DNA of 40,735 bases. Origin: Candidatus Moraniibacteriota bacterium (GTDB taxonomy: Bacteria; Patescibacteriota; Minisyncoccia; Moranbacterales; UBA2206). Position numbers and translations under genes: made by a program. Each line of letters opens with the position of its first letter. Within the stretch, counting starts at the first letter, position 1. The notes below the pieces were generated by a model. The model saw only the letters and a list, made by a program, of their open reading frames with translations, did not search any database and was not told the origin of the DNA. Positions 32,521 to 40,404 of this stretch are shown piece by piece. The stretch spans positions 1-40,735 of the forward strand of contig JAUXSK010000003.1 in NCBI GenBank assembly GCA_030679995.1, in the 5' to 3' direction.

Positions 32521-34167
32521 ATGTCTGAGACCCTTTATAGGAAATACCGCCCAAAAAATTTCTCTGAGATAATCGGACAACACCATATCGTCCAGACCCT
32601 TTCCAATGCCGTCAAAAACAACCGCATCGGCCAAGCCTATCTTTTCACCGGCCCCCGCGGCACCGGCAAGACTTCAATCGCCCGCATCCTTGCCAAGACC
32701 GTCAACTGCACCGATTTGAAAGATGCGGTGACTTGTGAAAATTGCCGGAATTGCCAACTAATAAATGACAACCGATCACTCGACATCATCGAAATCGATG
32801 CGGCTTCCAATACCGGCGTGGACAATATCCGCGAACTGCGTGAAACCATCGGCTTGCCGCCGACCGCGCTCAAATACAAAGTCTATATCATCGACGAAGT
32901 CCATATGCTGTCTACCGGGGCCTTCAACGCGCTTTTGAAAACTTTGGAAGAACCGCCGGCCCATGTCATTTTCATCTTAGCTACCACCGAGATCCACAAA
33001 GTGCCGGCCACCATCATCTCCCGCTGTCAGCGCTTCGATTTCACCCGCCTGCCGATTGAAAACATCATCGAAAAACTATCCCTTATCGCCGCTGCCGAAA
33101 AAATAGCCATCGACAAGGATTCATTGGAAATGATCGCCATCGCCGCCGAAGGTGGGATGCGCGACGCAGAAAGCCTGTTCGGACAAGTCATCGCCCTGGA
33201 AGATAAGAATATTACCGCCAAAGAAGTGGAGGAAATTCTCGGCACCACCGACCGCAAATTCTCCGCGGAAATCGCCGGAATGATTTTAGGAAAAGACGCC
33301 ACCGGCGCCATCGGCCAAATCAACGGGCTTCTGGACAACGGCTACGACCTGCAGATTTTCACCAAAGCACTTATTAACTATGTCCGCCAACTGATGCTTT
33401 TAAAAATCAATCCGGAACTCAAAAGCCATTTCGCATACGAAGCCACCCAGGAACAGTTGGAAAAAATGCTCCAGCAAGTTGAAAAAGCCGAGCTTGCGGA
33501 CATAATCCTAGCCCTGAATCTCCTGCTTGAAGCGCAAAACAAAATCGCCGCTTCGATGCTTCCGCAACTGCCGCTGGAAATCGCCATCATCCGCGCCACC
33601 CACGCTTTTCCAGCCACTTCGACGGACTACACGATCCAGGAAACCGGAGGGAAAATCGATTTGAAAACCGTACCCGCTCCCCCAACCGCGGCCGCCGGAA
33701 CCGCTACGCACAACACCGTCCAGATAGTTTCCGCGCGAACCGAAGAACCGGTCGCTAAGGATCCCGAGCCGGCCCTGCCTGAAGGCGACGTGGATTTGTA
33801 TTCAGTCAGGAACAATTGGAAAAAACTACTGGTCGAAATCAAAAACCACAACCATTCTTTGGCCGCCCTGCTGTCCTCCAACTGCCAAGCCATCGAGGTC
33901 AGCGGTAACGAAATCACTCTGGCCACCCCCTATGATTTCTATAAGGAAAAACTCACCGACCATGCCAATAAATTGACAGTGGAGGCTGTTTTTGGTAAGA
34001 TTCTAGGGTTGAAAATCCGCCTGAAAATCGTCACCCATAAAGAAGCAGGGATTGTCGATGTGCCGAAAAACACCGACAGCCAGCCAACTACGGACGAGCC
34101 CGGCGAACAGAATTCGCTGCTTGATTCGGCAATGGAAATTATGGGCGCGAAAGTGGTGGAAGAATGA
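32521..34167 (+). CDS. dnaX: DNA polymerase III clamp-loader subunit gamma/tau
   Basis: The start LYRKYRPKNFSEIIGQHHI and Walker A GPRGTGKTS are typical. A four-Cys zinc module, CTDLKDAVTCENCRNC, follows, then YIIDEVHML for Walker B and CQRFDF for the clamp-loader SRC-like motif (IISRCQRF). Residues ~1-370 form the AAA+ and collar domains. The rest (~370-548) is a Pro/Ala/Thr linker and a tau-like C-terminal domain. It loads the sliding clamp in the replisome. At 548 aa it is of ordinary length, and no frameshift signal was noted. It is followed by an A/T-rich spacer and tRNA-Gln. Confidence 0.96.
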   Translation: MSETLYRKYRPKNFSEIIGQHHIVQTLSNAVKNNRIGQAYLFTGPRGTGKTSIARILAKTVNCTDLKDAVTCENCRNCQLINDNRSLDIIEIDAASNTGVDNIRELRETIGLPPTALKYKVYIIDEVHMLSTGAFNALLKTLEEPPAHVIFILATTEIHKVPATIISRCQRFDFTRLPIENIIEKLSLIAAAEKIAIDKDSLEMIAIAAEGGMRDAESLFGQVIALEDKNITAKEVEEILGTTDRKFSAEIAGMILGKDATGAIGQINGLLDNGYDLQIFTKALINYVRQLMLLKINPELKSHFAYEATQEQLEKMLQQVEKAELADIILALNLLLEAQNKIAASMLPQLPLEIAIIRATHAFPATSTDYTIQETGGKIDLKTVPAPPTAAAGTATHNTVQIVSARTEEPVAKDPEPALPEGDVDLYSVRNNWKKLLVEIKNHNHSLAALLSSNCQAIEVSGNEITLATPYDFYKEKLTDHANKLTVEAVFGKILGLKIRLKIVTHKEAGIVDVPKNTDSQPTTDEPGEQNSLLDSAMEIMGAKVVEE

Positions 34168-34181
34168 CCGCAAATTTTATA

Positions 34182-34267
34182 ATTTTTAATTTTTAATGTT
34201 TAAAACATTTTAAAATTAGAATATTATTTTAAAAATTAAAAATTGGAAATTAAAAATTCCAAAAAAT
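34182..34267. repeat. A/T inverted-repeat spacer between dnaX and tRNA-Gln
   Basis: AATTTTTAATTTTTAA units on the left mirror TTAAAAATTAAAAATT on the right, so the spacer could form a long A-U hairpin. It resembles the spacers near trxA and mraZ. Confidence 0.5.
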
Positions 34268-35800
34268 TGGGGAATAGCCAAGTGGTAAGGCACATGGTTT
34301 TGGTCCATGCATTCGGGGGTTCGAATCCCTCTTCCCCAACACTGTAGAAAAATCATCATTTTTGGATGATTTTTTTATTATCTCATATGGCATTTTGAAG
34401 ATAACAGAAGCCATTTCTTGATTGTGTACAGATAAGTTCGAAAGTAGTTCTTCTAGTGCAATACACCTTTTTTCATTATTTGCATTTAGAAATTCTTTTT
34501 TGGCTTTACTTGCAGTTAAAAAGACTTCTTTTGTGAGTTCGAGAGTAGATTCAGCATTGCCAATTCTTTTGGAAATATTAAGCTTTTGATTTTCAAGATC
34601 CAAAATCTCTAATTGCAATTCGTTTGTTTTTGACTCGTAGTCAACTTTTTGCATTCCATTGTCCAGATACATATCAATCAGTCTGCTTTTTCGCTCTTGG
34701 ACTGATTTGAGCCTCTTGTCGATTGATTCTGCAAGTTCCTGATTGCTGTTTTCCTTGTTTGCCAGTTTTTCCTTTGAAGCTTGATATACCATTTCGATCA
34801 TTTTTTCATCCAAATAAATCAAATCAAAACAATTAGCCATAAGATCATCGGCTTTCTTACTGGCCATATATTTTTTGTGTTGCTCGCAGTTTCCTTTGCC
34901 ATTAGTACAGAAGTAGTAAACATATTTCCCTTTTTTGGTATCTCCAGTCAAAACACATCCGCATTCAGCACAAGTCATAAAACCTCGGTAGGGATAAAAT
35001 CTTTCTGTTTTTCTTGAATCTTTTTTACCATGAAGAACATCTTGAGCAGTGTCAAAAACTTGCTTAGTTATTATTGGCTCATGATTACCTTGATAATATT
35101 TTCCGTCGCGAAGCATAACACCATAATGAAAAGGATTTTGAATAATTCGATGAAGCATACTTGGATAAAGTTTTTTTCCTGACTTACTTCTTAACATTTC
35201 ATCAAAAAGAATATCTGAAATTTGCTTGAAGCTTTTATTTCCCTGCGAGTACAATTCAAACAAACGCACGACACATTTTGCATTATGCTCATCAACTATT
35301 ATTTTATTGTTGACCTTGTCATTTAAATATCCAAAAGGTGCCATATGTGGCCAACCCCCATTGGCTAACTTTTCACGATTACCACGCTTCACATTAACAC
35401 TAAGATCATCGGAATATCTTTTGCCCGAACCAAAATCAATTGAAAGAATAAACTTATCCATTGGATTGTCAGTCACGACTTTTTCAATTGTTCTAATTTC
35501 TTTAATGCTTCCACTTTCCAAAAGTTCAATAATGCTAGCTCCATCAAAAATATTCCTAGTAAGGCGATCAATTTTCCAAGCAACCAAACAGCAATCTTTT
35601 TGTTTTGCAATATACCTTAGCATCTTATTAAATTCTGGTCTTCCTCTTTTTTTGGCAGACATTTCTTCCGTATAAATTTCATCGAATTCAAAACCGAGCT
35701 TTTCGCCTAATTGAGTAAGCTCTCTAATTTGTGCAGGAATAGACATTGCTTGCTTCTCCTCGCTCTCGCTAGATTTTCGTGCGTAAAGGATATATTTCAT
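34250..35800 (-). CDS. Large serine recombinase (integrase) reading through tRNA-Gln
   Basis: The catalytic domain begins YARKSSESEEKQ, with nucleophile Ser10, followed by the Recombinase domain (about residues 155-260; GWPHMAPFGYL), a zinc ribbon (CAECGC and CTNGKGNC, about 285-315) and a long coiled coil (about 350-440). This order is that of large serine integrases, which join attP and attB. Natural length ends around residue 488. The last ~28 codons (KRDSNPRMHGPKPCALPLGY) are the antisense of tRNA-Gln, so the frame crosses the host junction. The gene faces the tRNA, the usual place for an integrase. Confidence 0.9.
   Translation of the reverse strand: MKYILYARKSSESEEKQAMSIPAQIRELTQLGEKLGFEFDEIYTEEMSAKKRGRPEFNKMLRYIAKQKDCCLVAWKIDRLTRNIFDGASIIELLESGSIKEIRTIEKVVTDNPMDKFILSIDFGSGKRYSDDLSVNVKRGNREKLANGGWPHMAPFGYLNDKVNNKIIVDEHNAKCVVRLFELYSQGNKSFKQISDILFDEMLRSKSGKKLYPSMLHRIIQNPFHYGVMLRDGKYYQGNHEPIITKQVFDTAQDVLHGKKDSRKTERFYPYRGFMTCAECGCVLTGDTKKGKYVYYFCTNGKGNCEQHKKYMASKKADDLMANCFDLIYLDEKMIEMVYQASKEKLANKENSNQELAESIDKRLKSVQERKSRLIDMYLDNGMQKVDYESKTNELQLEILDLENQKLNISKRIGNAESTLELTKEVFLTASKAKKEFLNANNEKRCIALEELLSNLSVHNQEMASVIFKMPYEIIKKSSKNDDFSTVLGKRDSNPRMHGPKPCALPLGYSPIFWNF
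34268..34339 (+). tRNA. tRNA-Gln (anticodon TTG); integration site of the element
   Basis: The 72-nt cloverleaf has acceptor TGGGGAA/TTCCCCA, anticodon stem CATGG-TTTTGGT-CCATG (anticodon TTG) and T-arm GGGGG-TTCGAAT-CCCTC with one imperfect pair. The discriminator is A and CCA is not encoded. The A+T-rich mobile element begins directly after it, and a hairpin terminator lies 9 bp downstream. Confidence 0.95.
34348..34376 (+). terminator. Terminator after tRNA-Gln, inside the recombinase reading frame
   Basis: AAAAATCATC and GATGATTTTT form a 10-bp stem around ATTTTTG and continue into T. It lies within the 3' coding end of the recombinase, so the element seems to bring a terminator for the interrupted host transcript. 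Confidence 0.7.
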
Positions 35801-35853
35801 AATTCATAAAATACTAGCATTATTCAATAAATGCAAGCAGTTCTTTTTTAGGA

Positions 35854-36066
35854 CTAATCAAATTTCTTGTTTTCATAGCGATTGATAAAATATAATTCTG
35901 CTATTTGGAATCTTCTTTTAAGACAAACACAGGGTTTGTTAGCAGATATAAGCTCTTTATCCCAATTCATATTTTCAAAGTTGAAACAGCATCTTTTTCT
36001 ATGAGCATTACACTCAATTGTTGCTTGACGTGGATAAACAAAAGTTGTGAATTTTGGTTTAGACAT
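35854..36066 (-). CDS. Small Cys-rich protein after rep
   Basis: The 70-aa basic protein has Cys at about 19, 26, 27, 46 and 48 with a His at 22, a spacing that could bind zinc (CNAHRKRCC and CVC). No family is recognised. It starts 11 bp after the rep stop on the same strand and so is probably co-transcribed. A DNA-binding or copy-control helper of Rep is possible, but only by position. Confidence 0.5.
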   Translation of the reverse strand: MSKPKFTTFVYPRQATIECNAHRKRCCFNFENMNWDKELISANKPCVCLKRRFQIAELYFINRYENKKFD

Positions 36067-36077
36067 ATTTTTTACAA

Positions 36078-36821
36078 TTATTTTTTGAACTCAAAATCAT
36101 TATGATCAACCACACCAGAGTATTGATTTTCGAACTCACTAGTTTTTTTGAATTTAAGAGAATTATTATTAGTGACCATAAATTCTTTTGCCAAATCTCC
36201 AATCATTTCAACTGGTCTTTTTAGGTTTCGTGAACAAAAATATTTTTTCTTACGAAAAATTCTTTTGTCTCGCATTTCTTTTTCAAGATATTTGGATAAA
36301 TATGACATCATATTTTTTCCTTTTTCTATTCTTTTTATTTTTATAAATCCTTGACCCCAAATCTCAGCAATCTCATTTTGGTCAACATAGGGAAGATTGC
36401 ACACGACATGATAATGCACTGCTCCACCATCAGGTTTCAGCTTGCCAAAAAAATCTATGTCATCTTGAAATTCAGGAACGGAAAGATATTCGAAATTCGG
36501 ATATGGAATGTTGATTTTTTGCGTAAACAAATTAAAACATTTGTTGGCTTTAGCAATATCCGTAATTTTTGAGGTCAAGGTTAAAAATTTATCAAGATCA
36601 GGATTGCATTGCAAAATTCTTCTCATATCTGTTCTTGTTCTATTTATGGCGAATCTTGTTTTTTCGGGATTTTCTTTGACTTCTTTCTTGGTGTCATCCT
36701 TAATTTTTTTCTTTCGTTTCTTTCGTTTATACCCTCTAATCTGAACTTTGGTTTTGTACTTATATTCCTCCACTCCATCTCCAGAAACTATTATTTTATA
36801 TGTAAATCTTTCGGTGGTCAT
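36078..36821 (-). CDS. HUH rolling-circle replication initiator (Rep)
   Basis: The three rolling-circle motifs are in order: FLTLTS (residues 79-84, motif 1), HYHVV (136-140, the HUH metal site) and YLSKYLEKE (174-182, tyrosine motif with Tyr174 or Tyr178 as nucleophile). The KYFCSRNLKRP after them is common in Rep proteins of small phages and plasmids. A basic N-terminal stretch (KRKKRKKK, 32-39) could bind DNA. At 247 aa it is a compact Rep without helicase domain. It would nick a double-strand origin and start rolling-circle replication. A cruciform-forming sequence lies 30 bp upstream. Confidence 0.85.
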   Translation of the reverse strand: MTTERFTYKIIVSGDGVEEYKYKTKVQIRGYKRKKRKKKIKDDTKKEVKENPEKTRFAINRTRTDMRRILQCNPDLDKFLTLTSKITDIAKANKCFNLFTQKINIPYPNFEYLSVPEFQDDIDFFGKLKPDGGAVHYHVVCNLPYVDQNEIAEIWGQGFIKIKRIEKGKNMMSYLSKYLEKEMRDKRIFRKKKYFCSRNLKRPVEMIGDLAKEFMVTNNNSLKFKKTSEFENQYSGVVDHNDFEFKK

Positions 36822-36850
36822 GATATTAGATGTGTGCTTATTATCAAGTT

Positions 36851-36911
36851 AAGTAATGCGGGAGCCGAGTTTGCACCTGACGGTGCAAACATCATCACTC
36901 CCGCATTGAGT
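36851..36911. repeat. Nested inverted repeat before rep (candidate nick origin)
   Basis: AATGCGGGAG (36855-36864) pairs perfectly with CTCCCGCATT (36898-36907). Inside, GTTTGCACC-TGAC-GGTGCAAAC is a perfect 9-bp hairpin (36869-36890), and flanking TTAA pairs extend the outer stem. It is GC-rich within an A/T-rich element and lies next to rep. Confidence 0.7.
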
Positions 36912-37044
36912 TAAATGTGAGATATAAGTTAGACAATGAATCCAAATATTCATCAGCCTGCTCATCTGAAATCGTCAAAGAATAGCATTCTTGAAAATAC
37001 CTAATCATTTGATTTCTTAATTGTTGACTAAATTTATAACTCAT
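36895..37044 (-). CDS. 49-aa protein missed by the ORF track
   Basis: I translated ATG at 37044 to TGA at 36895. The peptide starts MSYKFSQQLRNQMIRYF and includes SLTISDEQADEYLDSLSNLY, an acidic helical pattern that I recall from short proteins in small mobile elements. GGAAA 1-6 bases before the ATG may serve as a weak ribosome site. Its stop codon lies inside the right arm of the cruciform before rep, so translation could affect that fold. Function unknown. Confidence 0.5.
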   Translation of the reverse strand: MSYKFSQQLRNQMIRYFQECYSLTISDEQADEYLDSLSNLYLTFNSMRE

Positions 37045-37069
37045 GTTTCCAAAAAATTAATTTTGGAAA

Positions 37070-37099
37070 ACAAAAAAAAACCAGCCGTTAGATTGCTGG
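37070..37099 (-). terminator. Terminator-like hairpin closing the structured region
   Basis: On the minus strand CCAGC-AATCTAACG-GCTGG is followed by nine T. It could end a minus-strand RNA that covers 37131-37257 or read-through from the glycosyltransferase gene. Confidence 0.65.
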
Positions 37100-37130
37100 G
37101 TTCTTAATGTTTAAAATTATTACAAATAGA

Positions 37131-37257
37131 CACACATAAGGACAGTTCAATCTGAACGGATTCCTTCCCTTAGGGTGGTCTAAGTCCCTAAATTAATGTG
37201 TGAGGATCTTATTGTTTTTTAGCAAGTATCGTTTCTTGCCACGGTATATGTGATCCT
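37131..37257 (-). ncRNA. Candidate structured RNA or replication origin
   Basis: CACACAT (37131-37137) pairs with ATGTGTG (37196-37202), closing a three-way junction. One arm is AAGGA..GTTCA-ATC-TGAAC..TCCTT, the other TTAGGG..CCCTAA. Next to it AGGATC (37203-37208) pairs with GATCCT (37252-37257), enclosing GCAAG/CTTGC. With the downstream terminator this has the shape of an independent ~180-nt RNA, but a single-strand or double-strand origin would look similar. I recognise no RNA family. Confidence 0.4.
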
Positions 37258-37375
37258 AATTCATATATTAATTTGTAATAATTGACCTATATAAAATAGT
37301 GGGAAATATGAAGTTTTAAAGTTTCCAATATCAGACTATGACAGTTATTGATTTTTGTCAACCTAATAAACATTT

Positions 37376-39334
37376 TTACTTGACCTTAGAAAATTCTGCA
37401 ATTTCAGGTACCCTAAAAATAAAAATTGTTTTTCCTATTCTAGCAACAAGGTTATCTTTTAAAATAGAATACCTTTTTTCATACAGAAGCTCATCCTTAG
37501 TGGCAATACCACTAACAACTGGATATTTTTCTCTATAAAAAATATTGTTTTGATAGTTTGTTGCAGATACAGCTATATAAGAACCTTGCTTAGGTAACCC
37601 CCACCAAGCAATATCATAATTTTCATACATCGTATCACCAAAATAATACTTCAAAGGAACGGCAGAAAAAACATTGGTATATATTTTTTCAATTTTATTA
37701 TCCTGAACCCATTTTCCTAATTCCTTGATATCCTGCCCCCAATCATAATTTGAATCAGTAGCTATTTTATAACCATTATCAATACCGCCACCAAAATAAT
37801 TATAGTAAGGCAAATAATTAGGAAAGGTACTGATTACAGAAATAACCAAGAAAACAGCAACCAAACTAAAGATGTATTTTATTTTAAAGAATTTAAAAAA
37901 TATACTTTCATTCCAAAAAAAATCAATTCCTTTTGCAACAAGAAGTGAGATTGCTAAAATGATAGGCATAATATGTCGTAAACCTATTTGAAAATTTGAA
38001 GACAATGTGATAATAGAGTATAGATATATAAATAGCAATAATAATAAAGACAGTGGCGTGTTTGTGAAATTAATAAATTTTGTGCTTAATTTCTTTTTAT
38101 TGAAAATAAAATAATATAAAACAAATAACATAACAACGCCACCCAGAAAAAGAAACTGTAGAGGTAATTTTGTCAGATACAGGATTGGAAAATATGAAAC
38201 ACCAGCACCCTCAGCCTCATACACATTTCCCAAGAAATAAATTCTTTGACTTGCCATATTCATTCTATCTGACACCATCAAAATCCCACTTAGATATTCT
38301 GCAAAGCCTTTTGTAATTGGATTCGATATTACCATGGCGGACAAATAAACAGCACCAGTAATGTCTGCTGATGATTTGTTAGTTAGCTGATCGGTATAAT
38401 TGTAAACAATTTGAGAAACCATTTCATTATTTGTCATATTTCTAGTATGAAAATAATAGACAAAACTTACCAGGAGCAATGTTGCAAGAGTAAACGAAGA
38501 AAATCTTACTAAATATTTCCCAAACTCCTTTAATGATTTTTTCAAAACAATTATATAAATCAAGCCACCAATAAACATGGCTGGCAATATTACCAATGAT
38601 GAGAATTTTGCCAATAATGCCAAAGACGAAAATAGAGCTGAAAGTAGATACCAATTCAATATATTCTTATTTTCTACATATCTTTTTAAATAAATTGCAA
38701 AAGAAGATAATGCAATAAGTTGCAAAATAGAGGACATAAAATCCATCGTAACCAAAGAACCATGAGCAATACTGAATTGAGAAAATACTATGAAAAATAT
38801 TGAAAGCAAGGAAGCTCTTGGACTCCACAATTTACCAATGAGCCAAAAAAGTACGAATAAGAAAATTGAATTGAAAAAGATAACGCCAATGCGAGAATAT
38901 AAAGCAATAATATCAGGATCATTTTTTTGATTGAATAAAAAAATATGACCAAAATCCCATTCATCATTGGTACGCTCTAATTCCCTTGAAAAAGTCTCGT
39001 CTTCAAATGGGTATATATCTTTATCGTAAGTGTAGCCAACAAGTGATGTATTTGAAGTGTTAATCTTTGGCATATATGGGTCAATCAAGAGCAATGGTAA
39101 GGCTGATATGTCCTTAACTAATGGCGGATGCTCAGAATTGAAAAAATACCTACCTGTTTTCAGGTAATAATAGCCAGCAGTTATATGAGCAAATTCATCG
39201 GAAGTGATTGCAGTGCCTGTGTACTTAAGATTTTTCCAATTAAATCCTTCTACAGAAAATAAGGCGAGAAAAAAGAAAGACACACAAAAAATTATAGCGT
39301 AAAATAAATAATTTTTTAGAAGTGATTTAATCAT
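37376..39334 (-). CDS. Polyprenyl-phosphate-sugar dependent glycosyltransferase (PMT/ArnT-like)
   Basis: The ~652-aa protein has about a dozen hydrophobic helices. SDEFAHITAGYYYLKTGR and the EHPPLVKDIS motif in the first outer loop are marks of GT-C fold enzymes (PMT/ArnT families) that take a sugar from a lipid phosphate carrier outside the membrane. The C-terminal ~140 residues (DSNYDWGQDIKELGKW onward) are a soluble outer domain. I start at the ATG at 39334, since the track's GTG start adds 14 residues before the membrane helix. The sugar and acceptor are unknown. It is A+T-rich like the element and probably cargo that modifies surface proteins or glycans. Confidence 0.8.
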   Translation of the reverse strand: MIKSLLKNYLFYAIIFCVSFFFLALFSVEGFNWKNLKYTGTAITSDEFAHITAGYYYLKTGRYFFNSEHPPLVKDISALPLLLIDPYMPKINTSNTSLVGYTYDKDIYPFEDETFSRELERTNDEWDFGHIFLFNQKNDPDIIALYSRIGVIFFNSIFLFVLFWLIGKLWSPRASLLSIFFIVFSQFSIAHGSLVTMDFMSSILQLIALSSFAIYLKRYVENKNILNWYLLSALFSSLALLAKFSSLVILPAMFIGGLIYIIVLKKSLKEFGKYLVRFSSFTLATLLLVSFVYYFHTRNMTNNEMVSQIVYNYTDQLTNKSSADITGAVYLSAMVISNPITKGFAEYLSGILMVSDRMNMASQRIYFLGNVYEAEGAGVSYFPILYLTKLPLQFLFLGGVVMLFVLYYFIFNKKKLSTKFINFTNTPLSLLLLLFIYLYSIITLSSNFQIGLRHIMPIILAISLLVAKGIDFFWNESIFFKFFKIKYIFSLVAVFLVISVISTFPNYLPYYNYFGGGIDNGYKIATDSNYDWGQDIKELGKWVQDNKIEKIYTNVFSAVPLKYYFGDTMYENYDIAWWGLPKQGSYIAVSATNYQNNIFYREKYPVVSGIATKDELLYEKRYSILKDNLVARIGKTIFIFRVPEIAEFSKVK

Positions 39335-39401
39335 ACTTATTTGGAGCAACAAATACTTATTAACGCTATTCTGCACTATTTTTCGATAAAAATCAATATA
39401 C

Positions 39402-39430
39402 TTGAATAATTATAGGCTTAATGATAATAT
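39402..39430. promoter_or_regulatory. Overlapping divergent promoters
   Basis: Plus strand: TTGAAT (39402-39407) and TAATAT (39425-39430), 17 bp apart, point to the HEPN unit. Minus strand: TATAAT at 39414-39409 points to the glycosyltransferase gene. The two overlap, so the units could be regulated together or exclude each other. Confidence 0.45.
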
Positions 39431-39461
39431 GCAGTCAGTAAGGAAACAATAAAAACAATAT

Positions 39462-39659
39462 ATGCCAATATTACTAGGTCCATTCGACCCACTAAAATTA
39501 ATCTTCAATATTTTAAATGCCCTTATGGCAAAGGGTCTTTTAACAAGGGACGAAGCAAAAAAAATATTAATGGACTCACTTGACCCAAATATGCCGGAAA
39601 TTGAAAAAGATAAATTTATTGACTCCTTATTCAAGCAAAATAATGCCAAAAAAAGTTAG
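39462..39659 (+). CDS. Small protein upstream of and overlapping the HEPN gene
   Basis: The 65-aa peptide is helical, with an N-terminal hydrophobic stretch (about 3-23, LGPFDPLKLIFNILNALMAKG) and LTRDEAKKILMDSLDP in the middle. I do not recognise a family. Its last 17 bases overlap the start of the HEPN gene (39643), a tight coupling typical of antitoxin-toxin or accessory-effector pairs. By that position it could be an antitoxin or partner of the HEPN protein; this is inference. Confidence 0.6.
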   Translation: MPILLGPFDPLKLIFNILNALMAKGLLTRDEAKKILMDSLDPNMPEIEKDKFIDSLFKQNNAKKS

Positions 39660-40404
39660 CCCCATAACAAGTTTTCAAGAACTTGATATTCAAAATATTG
39701 CGACAAAAGAACCCTTAAACGATATAAGGGTATTTTTAGAATTTTGTGAAAATGATATACAATCAGCAACCAAGGAACTTGAAGGTATTCAAATTGAAAA
39801 AAATAGAAAGCATTTGCAAAAATTGGTTTATGTTAATTTAATTAACAGATTCGACTACTTAATTGATAAATTACTACTTTGGTTTTCCATAAACAATAAG
39901 AGTTTACGCGATAACATTCTTGGAACAATAGAGAAGGAAACTATTTCAAAAAAAGAAGTGTTCGAAATATTCTTTGCAAAGGAACGATCTTATGAATTAA
40001 TTACAGAAAAGATTAAGGAATTAACACGTTCCAATGTTCTTAGAAGCAGACATTCTTCAAAACTATTGAAGATATTAGATACATGCTTAAACATAAAGGA
40101 TTGCATCAAGCCAAGAGTAAACAATAGTAATGGCAAAATATTCACAAAAACAACTGGCAATAAAAATTTACCAAATAGCATTATAGGATATGCTGATTGG
40201 CTATATTCAAGAAGAAATAGCTTGGTTCATGGTGATGGCATAAAATATACACCTGCAGATTTTGAGTATATTAAAAAAACATATAATACAACAAATTTAT
40301 CAATAACAATTCGTCTCCAGTTAACCTCCATAACTAGTGCGGTTAATTTTTATACCGACTTATTAAAAATAATATCTGACAATATCCAAGATTCTATTGA
40401 GTAG
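39643..40404 (+). CDS. HEPN-domain protein with Rx4H motif (candidate RNase effector)
   Basis: I start at the ATG at 39643 (MPKKVSPITS); the track's TTG start at 39580 lies within the upstream gene. The 253-aa protein is almost all alpha-helical. Near the end YSRRNSLVHGDG gives Arg191-Asn-x3-His196, the R(N)x(3-4)H signature of HEPN ribonucleases, and the helices around it (GYADWLYSRRNSLVHG) fit. Other HEPN proteins with this motif cut RNA in toxin-antitoxin or phage-defence systems. No nucleotidyltransferase (MNT) partner is next to it; the 65-aa protein is the only partner candidate. Confidence 0.7.
   Translation: MPKKVSPITSFQELDIQNIATKEPLNDIRVFLEFCENDIQSATKELEGIQIEKNRKHLQKLVYVNLINRFDYLIDKLLLWFSINNKSLRDNILGTIEKETISKKEVFEIFFAKERSYELITEKIKELTRSNVLRSRHSSKLLKILDTCLNIKDCIKPRVNNSNGKIFTKTTGNKNLPNSIIGYADWLYSRRNSLVHGDGIKYTPADFEYIKKTYNTTNLSITIRLQLTSITSAVNFYTDLLKIISDNIQDSIE

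Larger units (their letters stand above)
37045..37375. other. Gene-free region with an array of inverted repeats
   Basis: No gene is seen in these ~330 bp. From 37081 to 37257 there are four nested or consecutive stem-loops, ending (minus strand) in a terminator-like hairpin. The rest, 37258-37375, is A/T-rich with no clear structure except possible promoter-like TATATG/TATAAA strings. Confidence 0.6.
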
